DNA of 64,000 nt from Chionoecetes opilio (GCA_016584305.1 JACEEZ010023736.1:143438-207437); one strand, 5' to 3'; positions 11,501 to 22,569 are shown, counted from the first letter of the stretch. Numbers and translations: made by a program. Notes: generated by a model not told the origin, from the letters alone.

Positions 11501-14500
11501 GGGTGTTGGGGGTGGGGGAAGGGGGTGGATTTGGGGGTTGGGGAAAGGGGGTGGGACGTTTGGGGATTTGGGGGGAAGGGGGTTTTGGTTTTTGTGGTGG
11601 GGGAAGGGGGTGGGATGGGGGGGGGGGTTGGGGAAGGGGTTTGGGTTTGGGGTTGGGAAGGGGATTGGGGTGTTTGAAAATGGGGGAAGGGGATGGGGGT
11701 TTTTTGGTGGGTTTGGGGGGGGGGGATGGGTGTTTTTGGGGGGGGGGAAAGGGGTGGGGGGTTGGGGGGGGGGGAAGGGGGTTGGATGTTGGGGGTTGGG
11801 GAAGGGGGGTGGATGTTGGAAAATGGGGGAAAGGGGGTGGGTGTTTTGGTTTGGGGGGGGAAGGGGATTGGGGGCTGGGGGTTGGGGAAGGGGGGGGATG
11901 TTGGGGTTTGGGGAAAAGGGGATGGGTGTTGGTTTGGGGGGGGAAGGGGATGGGGGTTGGTGGGGGGGAAGGGGATGGGTTTTTTGGGGGTGGGGGGAAA
12001 GGGGGGGGATTTTGGGGTTGGGGGAAAGGGGATGGGTGTTTGGAAAGGGGGAAGGGGATGGTGTTGGTGGTGGGGGGAAGGGATGGGGGTTGGTGGGGGG
12101 GGAAAAGGGGGGGGGGTGTTTGGTGGTGGGGGAAGGGGTGGATGTTTTGGGGGTTTGGGGGAAGGGGGGGGGAGGGTTTTAGATTGGGGGAAAGGGGATG
12201 GGGGTTGGGGGGTGGGGGAAGGGGGTGATGTTGGGGGTTGGGGAAGGGGGTGGATGTTGGGGATGGGGGAAGGGGATGGGTGTTGGTGGGGGGGGAAGGG
12301 GATGGGGGGTTTTTGGGGTTTGGGGGGGGGGGTGGATGTTGGGGGGTTTGGGGGAAGGGGGGGTGGGTTTTTTGGTTGGGGGAAAAGGGGAAAGGGTGTT
12401 TGGTTTTGGGGGGGGAGGGGGGTGGATGTTTGGGTTTTGGGGAAGGGGGGATGTTGGAGATGGGGGGAAAGGGGGTGGGGGGTTGGAGGGGGGGGAAGGG
12501 GGTGGGGTGTTGGGGTTGGGGAAAGGGGGTGGGTGTTTGGGGGTTTTGGGGGGGGGGTGGGGGGGTTTGGGGGGTTTTTGGGGGAAGGGGTGGGTTTTTT
12601 GGTTTGGGGGGAAGGGGGTGGGTTGGTTTTGGTGGTGGGGGCCAAAAGGGGGTGGAAAGTTTGGGGGGTTTGGGGAAGGGGAAAGGTTTTGGAGATGGGG
12701 GGGAAAGGGGGTTTGGGTGTTGGGGGTTTGGGGGGAAAAGGGGGGGGGTGTTTTGGGGGTTTTGGGAAGGGGTGGTGTGGAATGGGGGGAAAGGGGGTGG
12801 GTGTTTGGTGGTTTGGGGGGAAAGGGGGTGGGTGGGTTGGGAGTTTGGGGGAAGGGGGGTGGGATGTTGGGGTTTGGGGAAGGGGGTGGGTGTTTAATTG
12901 GTTGGTTTTGGGGAAGAAGTTTTGGGGGTTTGGTGGTGGGGGAAAGGGGGGGGATGGGTTGGGGGGTTTTGGGGGAAGGGGGTGGATGTTGGGGATGTGG
13001 GAAGGGGATGGGTGGGTTTGGGGGTGGGGTAAGGGGAAAGGGTTTTTTGGGGGTTGGGGAAGGGGTGGGTGTTGGGGGTTTGGGGAAGGGGAAAGGTTTT
13101 GGGGGTTAGGGGGGGGGATGGGATTTTGGGTGTTTGGGGAAGGGATGGGTGTTTGGAGAATTTGGGGGAAATGGGGTGGGTGTTGGGGGTGGGGGAAGGG
13201 GATTGGGGGTTGGTGGGGGGGGAAGGGGGTGGGTGTTGGGGGGTTTTTGGGAAGGGGGGGGATGTTGGGAAAGGGGGAAGGGGGTGGGGGTTGGTGGGGG
13301 GGGGAAGGGGAAAAGGGTTTCTGGGGGGGTTTGGGGAAAGGGGGGGGATGTTGGGGTTTTTGGGGAAAAAGGGGGGTGGGTGTTGGTGGGGGGGGGGGAA
13401 GGGGGTGGGTGTTGTGGGTTTGGGGGAAAAGGAGATGGGTTTTTGGTGGGGGGGGAAGGGGGGGGAAAGTTGGGGGGTTGGGGGCTTGGGGATGGATTTT
13501 TTGGGGTGGGGGAAGGGGGTGGGTGGTTTTGGGGGTGGGGGAAGGGGAAAGGGTGGGTTTTTGGGGGTTTGGGGGGGATGGGTGTTGGTGGTGGGGGGAA
13601 AGGGGGTGGATGTTTTTGGGGGTTTTGGGAAGGGGATTTGGTTTTGTTGGGATTGGGGGGTTGGGGGTGGGGGTTGGTGGTGGGGGAAGGGGGGGGATGT
13701 TTGGGGGTTGGGGAGGGGGTGGGTGGTTTTTGGGGAAAAGGGGAAAAAGGGGGGGGTTTTTGGTGGTGGGGGTGAAGGGATGGGTGGGTTTGGGGGTTGG
13801 GGGAAGGGGGGGTGGGTGTTGGGGTTTGGGGAAAAGGGATGGGTGTTTTGGGGGGGGGGGCAGGGGATGGGGGGTTGGTGGTGGGGGAAGGGGGGTGGAT
13901 GTTGGGGGTTGGGGGAAGGGGGGGGAATGTTGGGGATTTTGGGGGAAGGGGATGGGTTTTGGGGGTTTGGGGGAAAAAGGGTGGGTGTTGGGGTTGGGGA
14001 AAAGGGGGGGATGTTTGGGGGGGGGGGGGGAAAAGGGGGTGGGGGGGGGTGGGGGGGGAAGGGGATGGGTTTGTGGTGGGGGGAAAGGGGGGGGGTGTTG
14101 GTTGGGGGAAAAAAGGGGGGGATGTTTTGGGGGTTGGGGGAAAGGGGGTGGATGTTGGAGATGGGGGAAGGGGTGGGGCTTTGGGGGGTGGGGGAAAAAG
14201 GGGGGGAGGTTTGGGGGTGGGGGAAGGGGGTTTGGGTGTTGGGGAAAAGGGGGGAAAGGGGGAATGGGGGGTTGGGGGTGGGGGAAAGGGGGTTTGGGGG
14301 GTTTGGGGGGGTTTGGGGAAGGGGGGGGGATGGTTGGGGGTTTGGGGAAGGGGATGGGTGTTTGGTGGGGGGGGAAAAGGGGGTGGGTTTTTTGGTGGTG
14401 GGGGAAGGGGTTGGGTGTTGGGGGTTTGGGAAGGGGGTGGGTGTTTTGGGATGGGGGAAGGGGGTGGGTGTTTTTGGTTGGGGGAAGGGGAAAGGGTTTT

Positions 14501-14935
14501 GGGGGGTTGGGGAAGGGGGGGGGATGTTTTGGGGGTTTGGGGAAGGGGGGTGGGTGTTTTGGGGGGGGGAAGGGGATGGATGTTTTGGGGGTTGGGGGAA
14601 AGGGGGGGGTGGTTTTGGGGGATGGGGGAAAGGATGGGGGGTTGGGGGGTGGGGGGGAAAGGGGGTGGGGGTTGTTTGGGTGGTGGGGGGAAGGGGGTGG
14701 ATGTTGGGGGTTTGGGGGGGGGGAATTTTGGGTGGTTGGAAAAATGGGGGAAGGGGAAATTTTTTTGGGTGGTTGGGGGGGGGAAAAAGGGGGGGATTTT
14801 TGGGGGTTTGGGGGGGAAAGGGGGTGGGTGTTGGAGATTTGGGGGGAAAGGGGGGGGTGTTGGAAGTGGAAAGTTGGGGGGGGAAAAAACGGGTTTGGGG
14901 GTTTTGGGGGATTTTGGGGGTGGGTGTTTGGGGAA
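5536..14935. repeat. Large G-rich, nearly C-free minisatellite array
   Basis: About 9.4 kb of tandem G-rich units derived from the 26-bp motif GTTAGTGGTGGGGGAAGGGG plus ATGGTT. The first roughly 300 bp are regular; further in, A residues are often replaced by G and spacing varies (GGGGAAAGGGGGTGGGTGTT, GATGTTGGAGATGGGGG). The plus strand has almost no C. Runs of four or more G at short spacing give very high potential for G-quadruplexes. The very long Gly-rich frames on plus and Pro-rich frames on minus are artefacts. Collapsed or mis-called homopolymers in the assembly could explain part of the irregularity. Confidence 0.9.
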
Positions 14936-15105
14936 TGAAAATAGAGTTAAAAAATAGCAGTTCTTGGAAAAGGGCTCTAGCCAAATTCCCCCCCCCCCCC
15001 CCTCTCTCGGTGAACCTTTTAATGACCTTTATCAATTTAAAATTCGCGGGCCTGTTGGTGGGAAGAACTTTTTTCCCCGCGCTTTTTACAAAGTCGTGTT
15101 TTTAC
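14936..15105. other. Array edge with a poly-C run; no gene seen
   Basis: The G-rich array ends near 14,935. A run of about 15 C lies at 14,987-15,001, followed by unremarkable sequence to the next repeat. Confidence 0.6.
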
Positions 15106-15211
15106 GGAAATAAGGCGTGGAAATTAATTACTTTTAGTGGATTAGGTGTTCTGAATGAACATTCAACATATTTATGCAAAGAAAAAATGGGTCTGGACGA
15201 TTACTTTAAAA
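15106..15211. repeat. 105-bp direct repeat at one edge of RING copy 1 (partner 18,021-18,131)
   Basis: ACGGAAATAAGGCGTGGAAA through TGGACGATTACTTTAA recurs in the same orientation at 18,021-18,131. The two copies bracket RING gene copy 1 and its 5' flank. No such repeat borders the paralogue at 35.5 kb. Confidence 0.75.
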
Positions 15212-17573
15212 AATACTCTGAACCCTTGGATTGGCGTCCTAATAAAGAACAAAGTACAGGCCGCCACAGCTGCACACACGCAACACTTGCCTTAATGGAC
15301 CTCTCGGTGGCGTTGTCCAACACGTCCAGGATGGTGAAGAAGGCGTGCCCTGACGTCACAGCCTCCGCCGCGTCCTCCTCTTCCAACACCACCAGCAAGG
15401 CGGCCTCCGTGCTCTCCAACATCTGCGCCACCAACACAGACATCTACTATATGTATTTCTATCATCATCATTCTACATCATAGGGAGGCTGGTCCTGCCA
15501 TGGCGGTGTAAATGCCAGCTTGTATTCACAGAACATTGAGAGTTTCAAGATATTGGAGTATCAAAAGTAATGAGCACTATAGTATCAGTGTCTCCAAAAC
15601 CATACGGTAGGTATTGGTAATATGGCATCCTTCATATCCCTAATCTTGAATGGCGAGACACATCTCCTCAAGACCCCCTTGGCGACCTACCCTGCGTGAG
15701 GCGGTGTAGGCTGCGCCGCTGGGGAACTGTTCTTTGCTGTATTTGAGCCACTCCTGCACCGCCGCGGCGCTGGCGTCGGCGGCCTCCAGGACGGGGAAGG
15801 CCAGCTGCGCCGCGGTGATGCCGTCCAGCTGGTCCTGCGCAGCCTGCAGCTCCCCCCTGTCCTTCTCTCCCTCCTCCATGAAGGCCAATACCCGCAGGTC
15901 CTCCTCAGACAGCAGGGTCATGGCCTTCCTGTGCTGCTGCGTCACCTTGTCCAGCTCCTGCAGCAGGCAGACGTGGCGCGTCAGGCACAGCGACAGTCTC
16001 ACACGGTACTGCTCCAGCTGGCTCAGCTCCACCTGCAGGCTGCCTCCAAGCTGTTGCAGTATCTCCCGCTGCTCCTGGATGACGGGTTGCAACTTCCGGC
16101 CCACACCGGTCTCGCCATTCTGCTTGCTCTTTCCTACTGTGGCAACAGCCATTTTTTTGGTCTGCAGTGTTCTGAATCTCCTGATCATGTTCTCCAAAGC
16201 ATAACTCACAGGGAAGTGTGTGGCCTCCTTGGCCCAATGGACAGCGAGGCAGGTGGGGCAGGTGAGGCGGCGTAGTCTATTAAGCTTGAGGCGGCAGACT
16301 CTCAGCAGGGTGGCGATACAGGGGGAGCACAGGGTGTGGCCGCAGGGCAGGGTGCGGGGCCGCTGCTCCTGCTCCTGGTAGCCACAGAAGCACACGGGGC
16401 ACTCCTCAGGCAGCTGCGGGAGGAACAGCTTGCATCAGATGAGAAATCATGTCATAACCCCTTCACGCCCAGATCTTTCCTTTGCTATATAAAATCGTAT
16501 GTTATTAGCCATAAAATTACGAAAACTAACTGAATATACAAAATAAGTTAGTGGATAAGGATACTAAACAAGTCATATCTATAAAACATTGCTTATATTC
16601 ACAAAAAATCGTCTAACGATAGTCAAATCACAATGGAAATTACGTTCTGGGTCTCAAGGGGTTAAGTAGTACTAGTCGTCCTGAAACCTCCTGAAGACAT
16701 GGAAGCCAAATAAGGGAGCATCAGCCTTGTCACATGACCACCACACCACTGCACAGACTGGCATGCGTTGATACCACAATGGGTTGCTGCCTCTTTGTGT
16801 GATGAGAAAGACTGACCAACTAACTAAGAGACCCACACAACACAGCAAAACACAGCCCTGGTACTCACCGCTCTCTCGTCCTGTGACATAATGGTGGATG
16901 CTGTGGCCTGAGGCTGATGCTGTGCCTCCTCCTGCTGCTGTGGCTCCTGCTGCTGCTGTGGCTCCTCCTGCTGCTGTGCCTCCTGCTGCTGCTGTGCCTC
17001 CTGCTGTGCCTCCATCTGCTGCTGTGCCTCCTCCTGCTGCTGTGCCTCCATCTGCTGCTGTGCCTCCATCTGCTGCTGTGCCTCCTCCTGCTGCTGTGCC
17101 TCCTCCTGCTGCTGTGGCTCCATCTGCTGCTGTGCCTCCATCTGCTGCTGTGCCTCCTCCTGCTGCTGTGCCTCCTCCTGCTGCTGTGCCTCCTCCTGCT
17201 GCTGTGCCTCCTTCTGCTGCTGTGCCTCCTCCTGCTGCTGTGCCTCCTCCTGCTGCTGTGCCTCCTCCTGCTGCTGTGCCTCCTCCTGCTGCTGTGCCTC
17301 CTCCTGCTGCTGTGCCTCCTCCTGCTGCTGTGCCTCCTCCTGCTGCTGTGCCTCCTCCTGCTGCTGTGCCTCCATCTGCTGCTGTGCCTCCATCTGCTGC
17401 TGTGCCTCCATCTGCTGCTGTGCCTCCTCCTGCTGCTGTGCCTCCATCTGCTGCTGTGCCTCCATCTGCTGCTGTGCCTCCTGCTGTACCTCCTTCTGCT
17501 GCTGTGCCTCCTCCTGCTGCTGTGGCTCCTGCTGTGCCTCCTCCTGCTGCTGTGGCTCCATCTGCTGCTGCAT
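15201..17573 (-). CDS. RING-finger protein with Gln-rich N-terminus (copy 1)
   Basis: Three-exon model, minus strand: 17,573-16,869, 16,413-15,691, 15,422-15,201. Every junction is phase 0, with donors GTGAGT and GTAGGT and acceptors CCCGCAG and GCGCAG; total about 549 residues. Exon 1 is a QQQEEA-type repeat tract. Exon 2 opens with a C3HC4 RING: CPVCFC, then LPCGHTLCSPC, then LTCPTC, followed by FPVSYALENMIRRF and a Leu/Gln-rich, probably coiled-coil stretch. RING proteins of this kind are usually E3 ubiquitin ligases; that role is inferred. The hydrophobic stretch before MQQQMEP looks like a signal peptide, but TTGCTTCTTGATTTCCATAG there reads as a splice acceptor, so I start at the Met before QQQ. 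Compared with copy 2, the RING loop before the last Cys pair has about eight extra residues. The extreme C-terminus coincides with the duplication edge and may not be authentic. Confidence 0.72.
16458..16661. mobile_element. piggyBac-like MITE in the intron of RING copy 1
   Basis: Terminal motifs CCCCTTCACGCCCAGATC on the left and TTCTGGGTCTCAAGGGG on the right. It is flanked by ATAA (a mutated TTAA) and TTAA. The same family occurs at 36,704-36,907, 56,151-56,355 and 56,686-56,914. Internal sequence shows this copy lies in the opposite orientation to the copy in the same intron of the paralogue. Confidence 0.75.
16920..17570 (-). repeat. 18-bp coding minisatellite (QQQEEA/QQQMEA)
   Basis: About 36 units of 18 bp (TGCTGCTGTGCCTCCTCC on plus) encode six-residue QQQEEA, QQQMEA or QQQKEA repeats on the minus strand. 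The paralogue has only about seven partial units at 37,156-37,270. Because the unit is a multiple of three, expansion keeps the frame. Confidence 0.9.
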
Positions 17574-17699
17574 GGCGTCTGTGGTGCTGTGATGGCTGGG
17601 TATGGCCAGGCTATGGAAATCAAGAAGCAATGATACACCACAGATTATGACCAATGGGTGTGACATAGTTTCAAATACTACTTAAAGACTACACACTAG

Positions 17700-18020
17700 T
17701 TTACTTTAACCTTTCGAAATACTTATAATACTCTAAGTTTATAGTTAGCATTGTTTTCTATGATTGTCTTCCCTCCTAGATACTCCTATACTAGCTATAT
17801 GACTCAGCAGTTCATACACATGGCAGCCAGTAACACAAAGCTAATAACACTGCATCAAGAATCTAAATCAACTATCTAAATATTGTCACAATACCAATGT
17901 TTCATCACTTGTTAAAATGGGTCACTATTTTTACACTATAGCTTCATCATCTCCCTTATACCTTAATTTTCTTCCTATAGCCAATACTAGAAAGAGTCCA
18001 ACTGCCTAAGAAATAGTCTG
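17700..18020. other. 5' flank of RING copy 1
   Basis: Unique-looking DNA collinear with 37,400-38,000 in the paralogue. The putative first non-coding exon must lie in or beyond this region, because the coding start exon appears to begin at a splice acceptor. No core promoter is identifiable. Confidence 0.4.
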
Positions 18021-18131
18021 CCGGAAATAAGGCGTGGAAATTAATGATTATTTTGTGGATGATGTGTTTTGAATGAACATTAAACATACTTACTGCAAAG
18101 AAAAAATGGGTTTGGACGATTACTTTAAGAT
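18021..18131. repeat. Direct-repeat partner of 15,106-15,211
   Basis: CCGGAAATAAGGCGTGGAAA through TGGACGATTACTTTAAG, about 110 bp, same orientation as the copy at 15,106. It replaces part of the sequence present in the paralogous flank. Confidence 0.75.
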
Positions 18132-18880
18132 GTTTAGAAGTGAAATAAAAAGATAGACAAATGAGGCATAAGAACATTAGAAATTAACAACTAATCTTCA
18201 TTCATTCTTGAAATAGTTCCTTATTTAATATCCAACAACCTCAAATCACTCCAAAGATTTGCTATAATACTTTCATTCTTTCATGAGCTTTACCATTACC
18301 ATGTGCCTCCATACCATAGATAAACACGTCGTAAAATAAAGATACCTAATTAAAGCAAATGCAAATAGTGACATGAAAAAATTAACTAGCATTGTTTTTT
18401 TTCTATTATACTACACACACACACACACACACACAGAAAGGGGAGATTTTATAGCAGTAGCTATGTAGAGCATCAATGGGCATGGAAAAAAATTGATACA
18501 GAAAATCTGTGTGTGTGGGACGATGGAAGTACAAGAGGTTATCAAGATATTAGGGTACTGAATAGGTAGGGATATATGTACTGTATAATTATTCCTATGT
18601 TAACAGACAGTGGCCAGGGGAGTAGTATTTGACCAGAAGGCACTGTGGCACAACAGGAGGAGCGACAACACTGTGATTGCCACTTATCGCAGTTGATAAA
18701 CGTCTTGGAAGGTGAAAACAACTGTGTCCAGTGACGTACACAGAAAATTGAAAAGGGGGGGCCAATATATATATATATATATATACAGTAGCGGACGTAA
18801 ATATTGGCGTCGTCAGCCCGTAGCCCAACGCGGTAAAACAAATATGATGGTACAATAAACAGTGATTACTTACCTTAATA

Positions 18881-19909
18881 TTAATACTTTGTTGGCATCC
18901 CCTTACGTCTAATGCACTCTTTCAAACGTGATGGGACACTCTATCAAGTTTTGTAACGTGGACAGAGGGATTTCTGTCCACAATTTGAGGAGTGCCGCTT
19001 CTAGTCGGGGAAGCGTGGAGGTATCATGGTCACATAACTTGCGTTTGATAATGGACCACAAGTTTTCAATGGGATTAAGGTCAGGAGAATAGGCTGGCCA
19101 ATCCTCAATGAAGTCCACAGAGCAGTCATGAAGCCAGGTTGTCACCGATTTTGCTTTGTGGCAGGGTGCATTATCCTGCACGAATGTGTGGGCTTGGCAC
19201 ACCTCGAAGCAATCAGGCAGATTGTCACACAGCAGTTCCAAATAATTATATTGGTTCATTGACTCATTTTTGGGGAGCACCACAAGTTTCCCAACACCAT
19301 GGAAAGAGAAGCATCCCCACACCATTAAGGAATCTGGGAATCTTACAGTGTTGTGTGTGAACTTTGGCGCGTACGGATCACTGCCCGGGAGGCGATAAAC
19401 TTTCTTTTTCCTGCTGCTGGTAACTGTAAATTTTGCCTCATCACTCCAAAGTACTCCTTTCCAGTTCTCAGTATCCCAAGGGAGGTACTTGCGGCAGAAC
19501 TGAAGTCTGTTGTCCTTATGAACCTCTTTTAGGAGAGGTTTAGGTCGCGCAACAAAGTGTTTAAATCCAAGGTCGTCATGGACTCGACGTCGCACTGTCC
19601 TGACAGACACTTCACCCAGCAGTACATGGTTATTTTCCTTTAATTGTCTGCCGGAAATACTGGGACACTTATCAACATCACGCTTGATGATGTTTAATGT
19701 TCTTGGGTGGGTTTTACGGGCCTGCCAGGGGGTAATTTTTTCCGCGGCAAATCGTCGTCACCAGAGTTTGAAATTTGTTGCACCCAACGGCTGACACTTC
19801 TCACACTAACGCCTGTGTTTTCAGCAATATCTTTCACTGAGTGTCCTGCCTTGTGGAGTGACGAAATAGCACTAATGTCATCACTTGTCACTGGTCTATA
19901 CCTCCCCAT
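18881..19909 (-). pseudogene. Tc1-family transposase, frameshifted
   Basis: Cut-and-paste transposase of the DDE type. The N-terminal part (19,909-19,694) starts MGRYRPVTSDD and carries a helix-turn-helix (DIAENTGVSVRSVSRW). The catalytic part holds WSDEAKF, VQDNAPCH and SPDLNPIENLW, the three acidic positions of the Tc1 DD34E triad. Two frame breaks are visible. One near 19,700 separates the DNA-binding and catalytic parts. One near 18,950 diverts the frame to an early stop at 18,909, whereas the alternative frame runs to the family-like ending GMPTKY at 18,881. A Tc1 transposase is about 340 residues and this locus spans about 343 codons, so it is a full-length relic. Start chosen at the Met just before the conserved N-terminal block. 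Confidence 0.88.
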
Positions 19910-20249
19910 AGTCCACAGAAGAGGCAAGATAGAGGCAAAACGCTGTTGTCTTAAAATGCCGCGGGCTGGCAACTCCTCCGCGGCACCTCCCTGCACAGGC
20001 TGTAATGGATCACTGGGTGTCGTGACCTTGAGCTCAGTGACAACTGACAACACAGAGCACTGCCCCAGTTTCCCTTGCAGAGTTGCCAAATGCCCAATAA
20101 ATTAAAATATGAGAGTATGTTAGTTTTTCTGTAGTTTGCTCTGGGAACCGGTTTGCCTTTGTTTTAAAACGTGAAAATGCAGCGCTACTCATGATGTTGG
20201 CAGAAATCCCTCTATCCACACTACTGCAAAAGGTGATATAAATTGTTTG

Positions 20250-20300
20250 ATTATGCTTAATAGACGTTAGACGTAGTGGGATGCCGTCAAAGTATAAAAT
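20250..20300 (+). pseudogene. Possible Tc1 transposase C-terminal scrap
   Basis: Plus-strand AGACGTAGTGGGATGCCGTC followed by AAAGTAT resembles the codons for RRKGMPTKY at the end of the Tc1 transposase at 18,881, in opposite orientation. It is only about 40 bp, so it may be chance or subterminal repeat structure. Confidence 0.25.
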
Positions 20301-20567
20301 TCAAAGTAAGCAGCCATCCTTCATAATGGACCAATTTACTCTACTTGAGGTAAGGATTGATTTGACATCTTCAAGCCTCATGTAGTTGGGCAGTGATGTT
20401 GATTTTTCTATGTGAACAGTATTTTTGATGATACAGCCAATTTAAGTACAGGAAAATGTATACGCTCTAAAACGACTGGCGCCATGTTGTGACGTCACTA
20501 GCTTAGACAACAGAGCAAAACAGCTGTAAAGCGGCCGCTACTATTATGTACTACCTACTAATACACC

Positions 20568-21153
20568 AACTTGCATTACCCCTACTACCGCAAGATGACC
20601 AGTAATCCTCCTTCAAGTGATGTAGTAGGTATTCACTGTGTTTGTGAATATGTAAGTTGTAGTTTATAAGGAAAAAGTGGATAGACAGAGATAAGTGGCC
20701 CGTGACACCTGACAAGTGACGACTTCTGGGATCGGCATTCCTTATAGGGAGCTTAAATGAACCTGCAATGACATGTAAAGCTAGACAGATAGACGAACTC
20801 ATAGAGGAACAGGTAGAAATGTATGGCTTTCTTTCCCCACATAAGCAAAACATACACCCTTCGTCACTCTACTCACCACTACAACCTTTACTAACCATAC
20901 ATTTCTACCTGTTCCTCTATGAGTTCGTCTATCTGTCTAGCTGTACATGTCATTGCAGGTTCATTTAAGCTCCCTATAAGGAATGCCGATCCCAGAAGTC
21001 ATCACTTGTCTGGTGTCACGGGCCACTTTGCTCTGTCTATCCACTTTTTCCTTATAAACTACAACTTACATATTCACAAACACAGTGAATACCTACTACA
21101 TCACTTGAAGGAGGATTACTGGTCATCTTGCGGTAGTAGGGGTAATGCAAGTT
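20568..21153. mobile_element. Palindromic foldback insertion within the Tc1-like element
   Basis: Arms of about 250 bp: AACTTGCATTACCCCTACTA at 20,568 and its reverse complement ending at 21,153 match almost perfectly inward to the ATTTCTACCTGTTCC region, around a spacer of about 75 bp. The two mirror-image open frames (20,551-20,853 minus, 20,919-21,155 plus) are products of this symmetry and not genes. Confidence 0.85.
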
Positions 21154-21489
21154 AGTTAGGTTAGTAAAATAAAACTATAATTTGCGGTTTGCTGAGCCAA
21201 AACAAGCCGATCAGTTGATCAGGCGAGATCTGAGTCTGCAGTTACTACGTCACAACCAATCACAGCGCGTTCCGCCGTGTTGTGATATTTTGGCCCCAAA
21301 AAGGCCATATATTTCATTTATGGTGCATTTCTCAGCAAAAAGAATATGAGTACAGTGATATGTAGCCTATATTGCACCCAAAGCTTTATAATACTCCGTG
21401 TTTTAGGTGTGAGTAAATGGGTCCATTATTATCGAATGTGTTCTGCGCGTTAGGCATAGGACCGACGACGCCAATATTTACGTCCGCTA

Positions 21490-21492
<3 letters not shown>

Positions 21493-21578
<86 letters not shown>

Positions 21579-21651
21579 AATGTAAAAAAAATAAAAAAAT
21601 AAACACACACATATACATGTGTGTATATGTGAATGTGTGAATATTTAATTA

Positions 21652-21693
<42 letters not shown>

Positions 21694-22260
21694 ATATTAA
21701 TATATATATATATATAATAATAATATAATATATAAAAAATTAAAAAAAAATATATAAAAAAATCTAAAAATTAAAAAAATCAAATTAAAAAAATAAAAAT
21801 ATGAAAATCTATATATATATAAAATCAATTAATATTGAGAAAAAAAAATAAAAAAAATATAAATAAATAAACAAAATATGAAAGAAAAAAAATATAATAT
21901 AAAAAAATATAAACCCTATATATATATATAAAAAAAGAGAAAAAAAAAATTGAAAACCAAATTTTTTTATAATATATTATATATAAAAAAAAAAAAAAAA
22001 ATAATAAAAATACATATATAGATAAATTTAAAAAAAATAAAATAAATGAATTTTTATTTTTTTTATTAAAAAAATGTATCTATCATTATCTATATGAAAT
22101 ATTATAATTTTTTTTTTCTTTGCAAAGGGGGGGGGGGGGGCATGGCCGCTTTTCCTCCATTTACATTTTTAAAACAAAACGTATTTTGTATTCCTCGTTA
22201 CGGGTACTTTTTTAAAACAAGCCTAAAAAAAACCGCTCGATACTTTTTTTTAACCCTACA
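21493..22260. repeat. AT-rich low-complexity tract
   Basis: Long (AT)n runs, A/T homopolymers and degenerate AT-rich sequence, ending near a poly-G run at about 22,128-22,140. No gene is seen. Confidence 0.85.
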
Positions 22261-22261
22261 C

Positions 22262-22565
22262 CCCTTGGAATAAACCCTCAGGTCATAGGTGCCCGTCGTA
22301 CCCAGAAAATTAAAAAAGGGGGGGAGGGGAAAATATATATACAGAATAAAAAATATATATTATTATATAATAATATATATATATATATATAATATTAAAA
22401 TAAAATATATATATATATTTTAATATTATATATATATAATAAAATTAAATAATAAATTATGCAAAATTTTAGATATAAAATTTTATTATCTTTTATTCTT
22501 TGCCAAAGGGGGGGGGGATAGCCCATGCCCCCCCCCCCCCCCCCCCCCCCCTCGGTACGCCACTG
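22262..22565. mobile_element. Candidate MITE with GTACCCAG/CTCGGTACGCCACTG ends
   Basis: The left side reads GTACCCAGAAAATTAAAAAA followed by G runs; the right side ends CCCCCTCGGTACGCCACTG. A similar left end (CAGTGACGTACACAGAAAAT) occurs at 18,729, just outside the Tc1-like element. Either two elements are present, or one AT-rich element was split by the Tc1-like insertion. No clear target duplication was found. Confidence 0.35.
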
Positions 22566-22569
22566 TTTG

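Larger units (their letters stand above)
15212..18385. repeat. Segmental duplication, copy 1 (partner 35,477-43,890)
   Basis: From TTAAAAAATACTCTGAACCC to the AAATAAAGATACCTAATTAA region near 18,340 this block aligns collinearly with 35,477-43,890: exons, introns and 5' flank. Copy 2 is longer because it gained two MITEs, a small insertion and the 36-bp satellite. Copy 1 is longer in the Gln-repeat exon. Confidence 0.85.
18786..21492. mobile_element. Tc1-like transposon with TA target duplication
   Basis: The left terminus reads CAGTAGCGGACGTAAATATT and continues GGCGTCGTC; the right terminus is its reverse complement ending CCGCTACTG. Each end is flanked by TA inside TATATA tracts. The element holds a decayed minus-strand transposase (18,881-19,909) and a large inverted-repeat insertion (20,568-21,153). 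Element length is 2,707 bp, or about 2.1 kb without the nested insertion. Confidence 0.85.

Noticed and set aside
5811..15483. Giant Gly/Trp/Val-rich plus-strand frames and Pro-rich minus-strand frames (up to about 1,080 residues)
   Set aside because: They cover the G-rich minisatellite, which lacks stop-forming bases. All frames are open together, with no domain or codon signal.
15734..16275. Plus-strand frames over the RING exon
   Set aside because: Shadows of the minus-strand RING exon; GC-rich third positions keep them open.
16917..17633. Leu-rich and Ala/Pro-rich frames on plus and an SRRRH frame on minus over the Gln-repeat exon
   Set aside because: Shadow frames of the 18-bp repeat. 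Only the QQQEEA frame joins in phase to the RING exon.
17574..17666. Signal peptide at the start of the Gln-rich RING protein
   Set aside because: The hydrophobic stretch coincides with a polypyrimidine tract and CCATAG acceptor, and a secretory signal would not fit a cytosolic RING protein.
20551..21155. Two similar genes on opposite strands
   Set aside because: They are the two arms of one palindromic foldback insertion.
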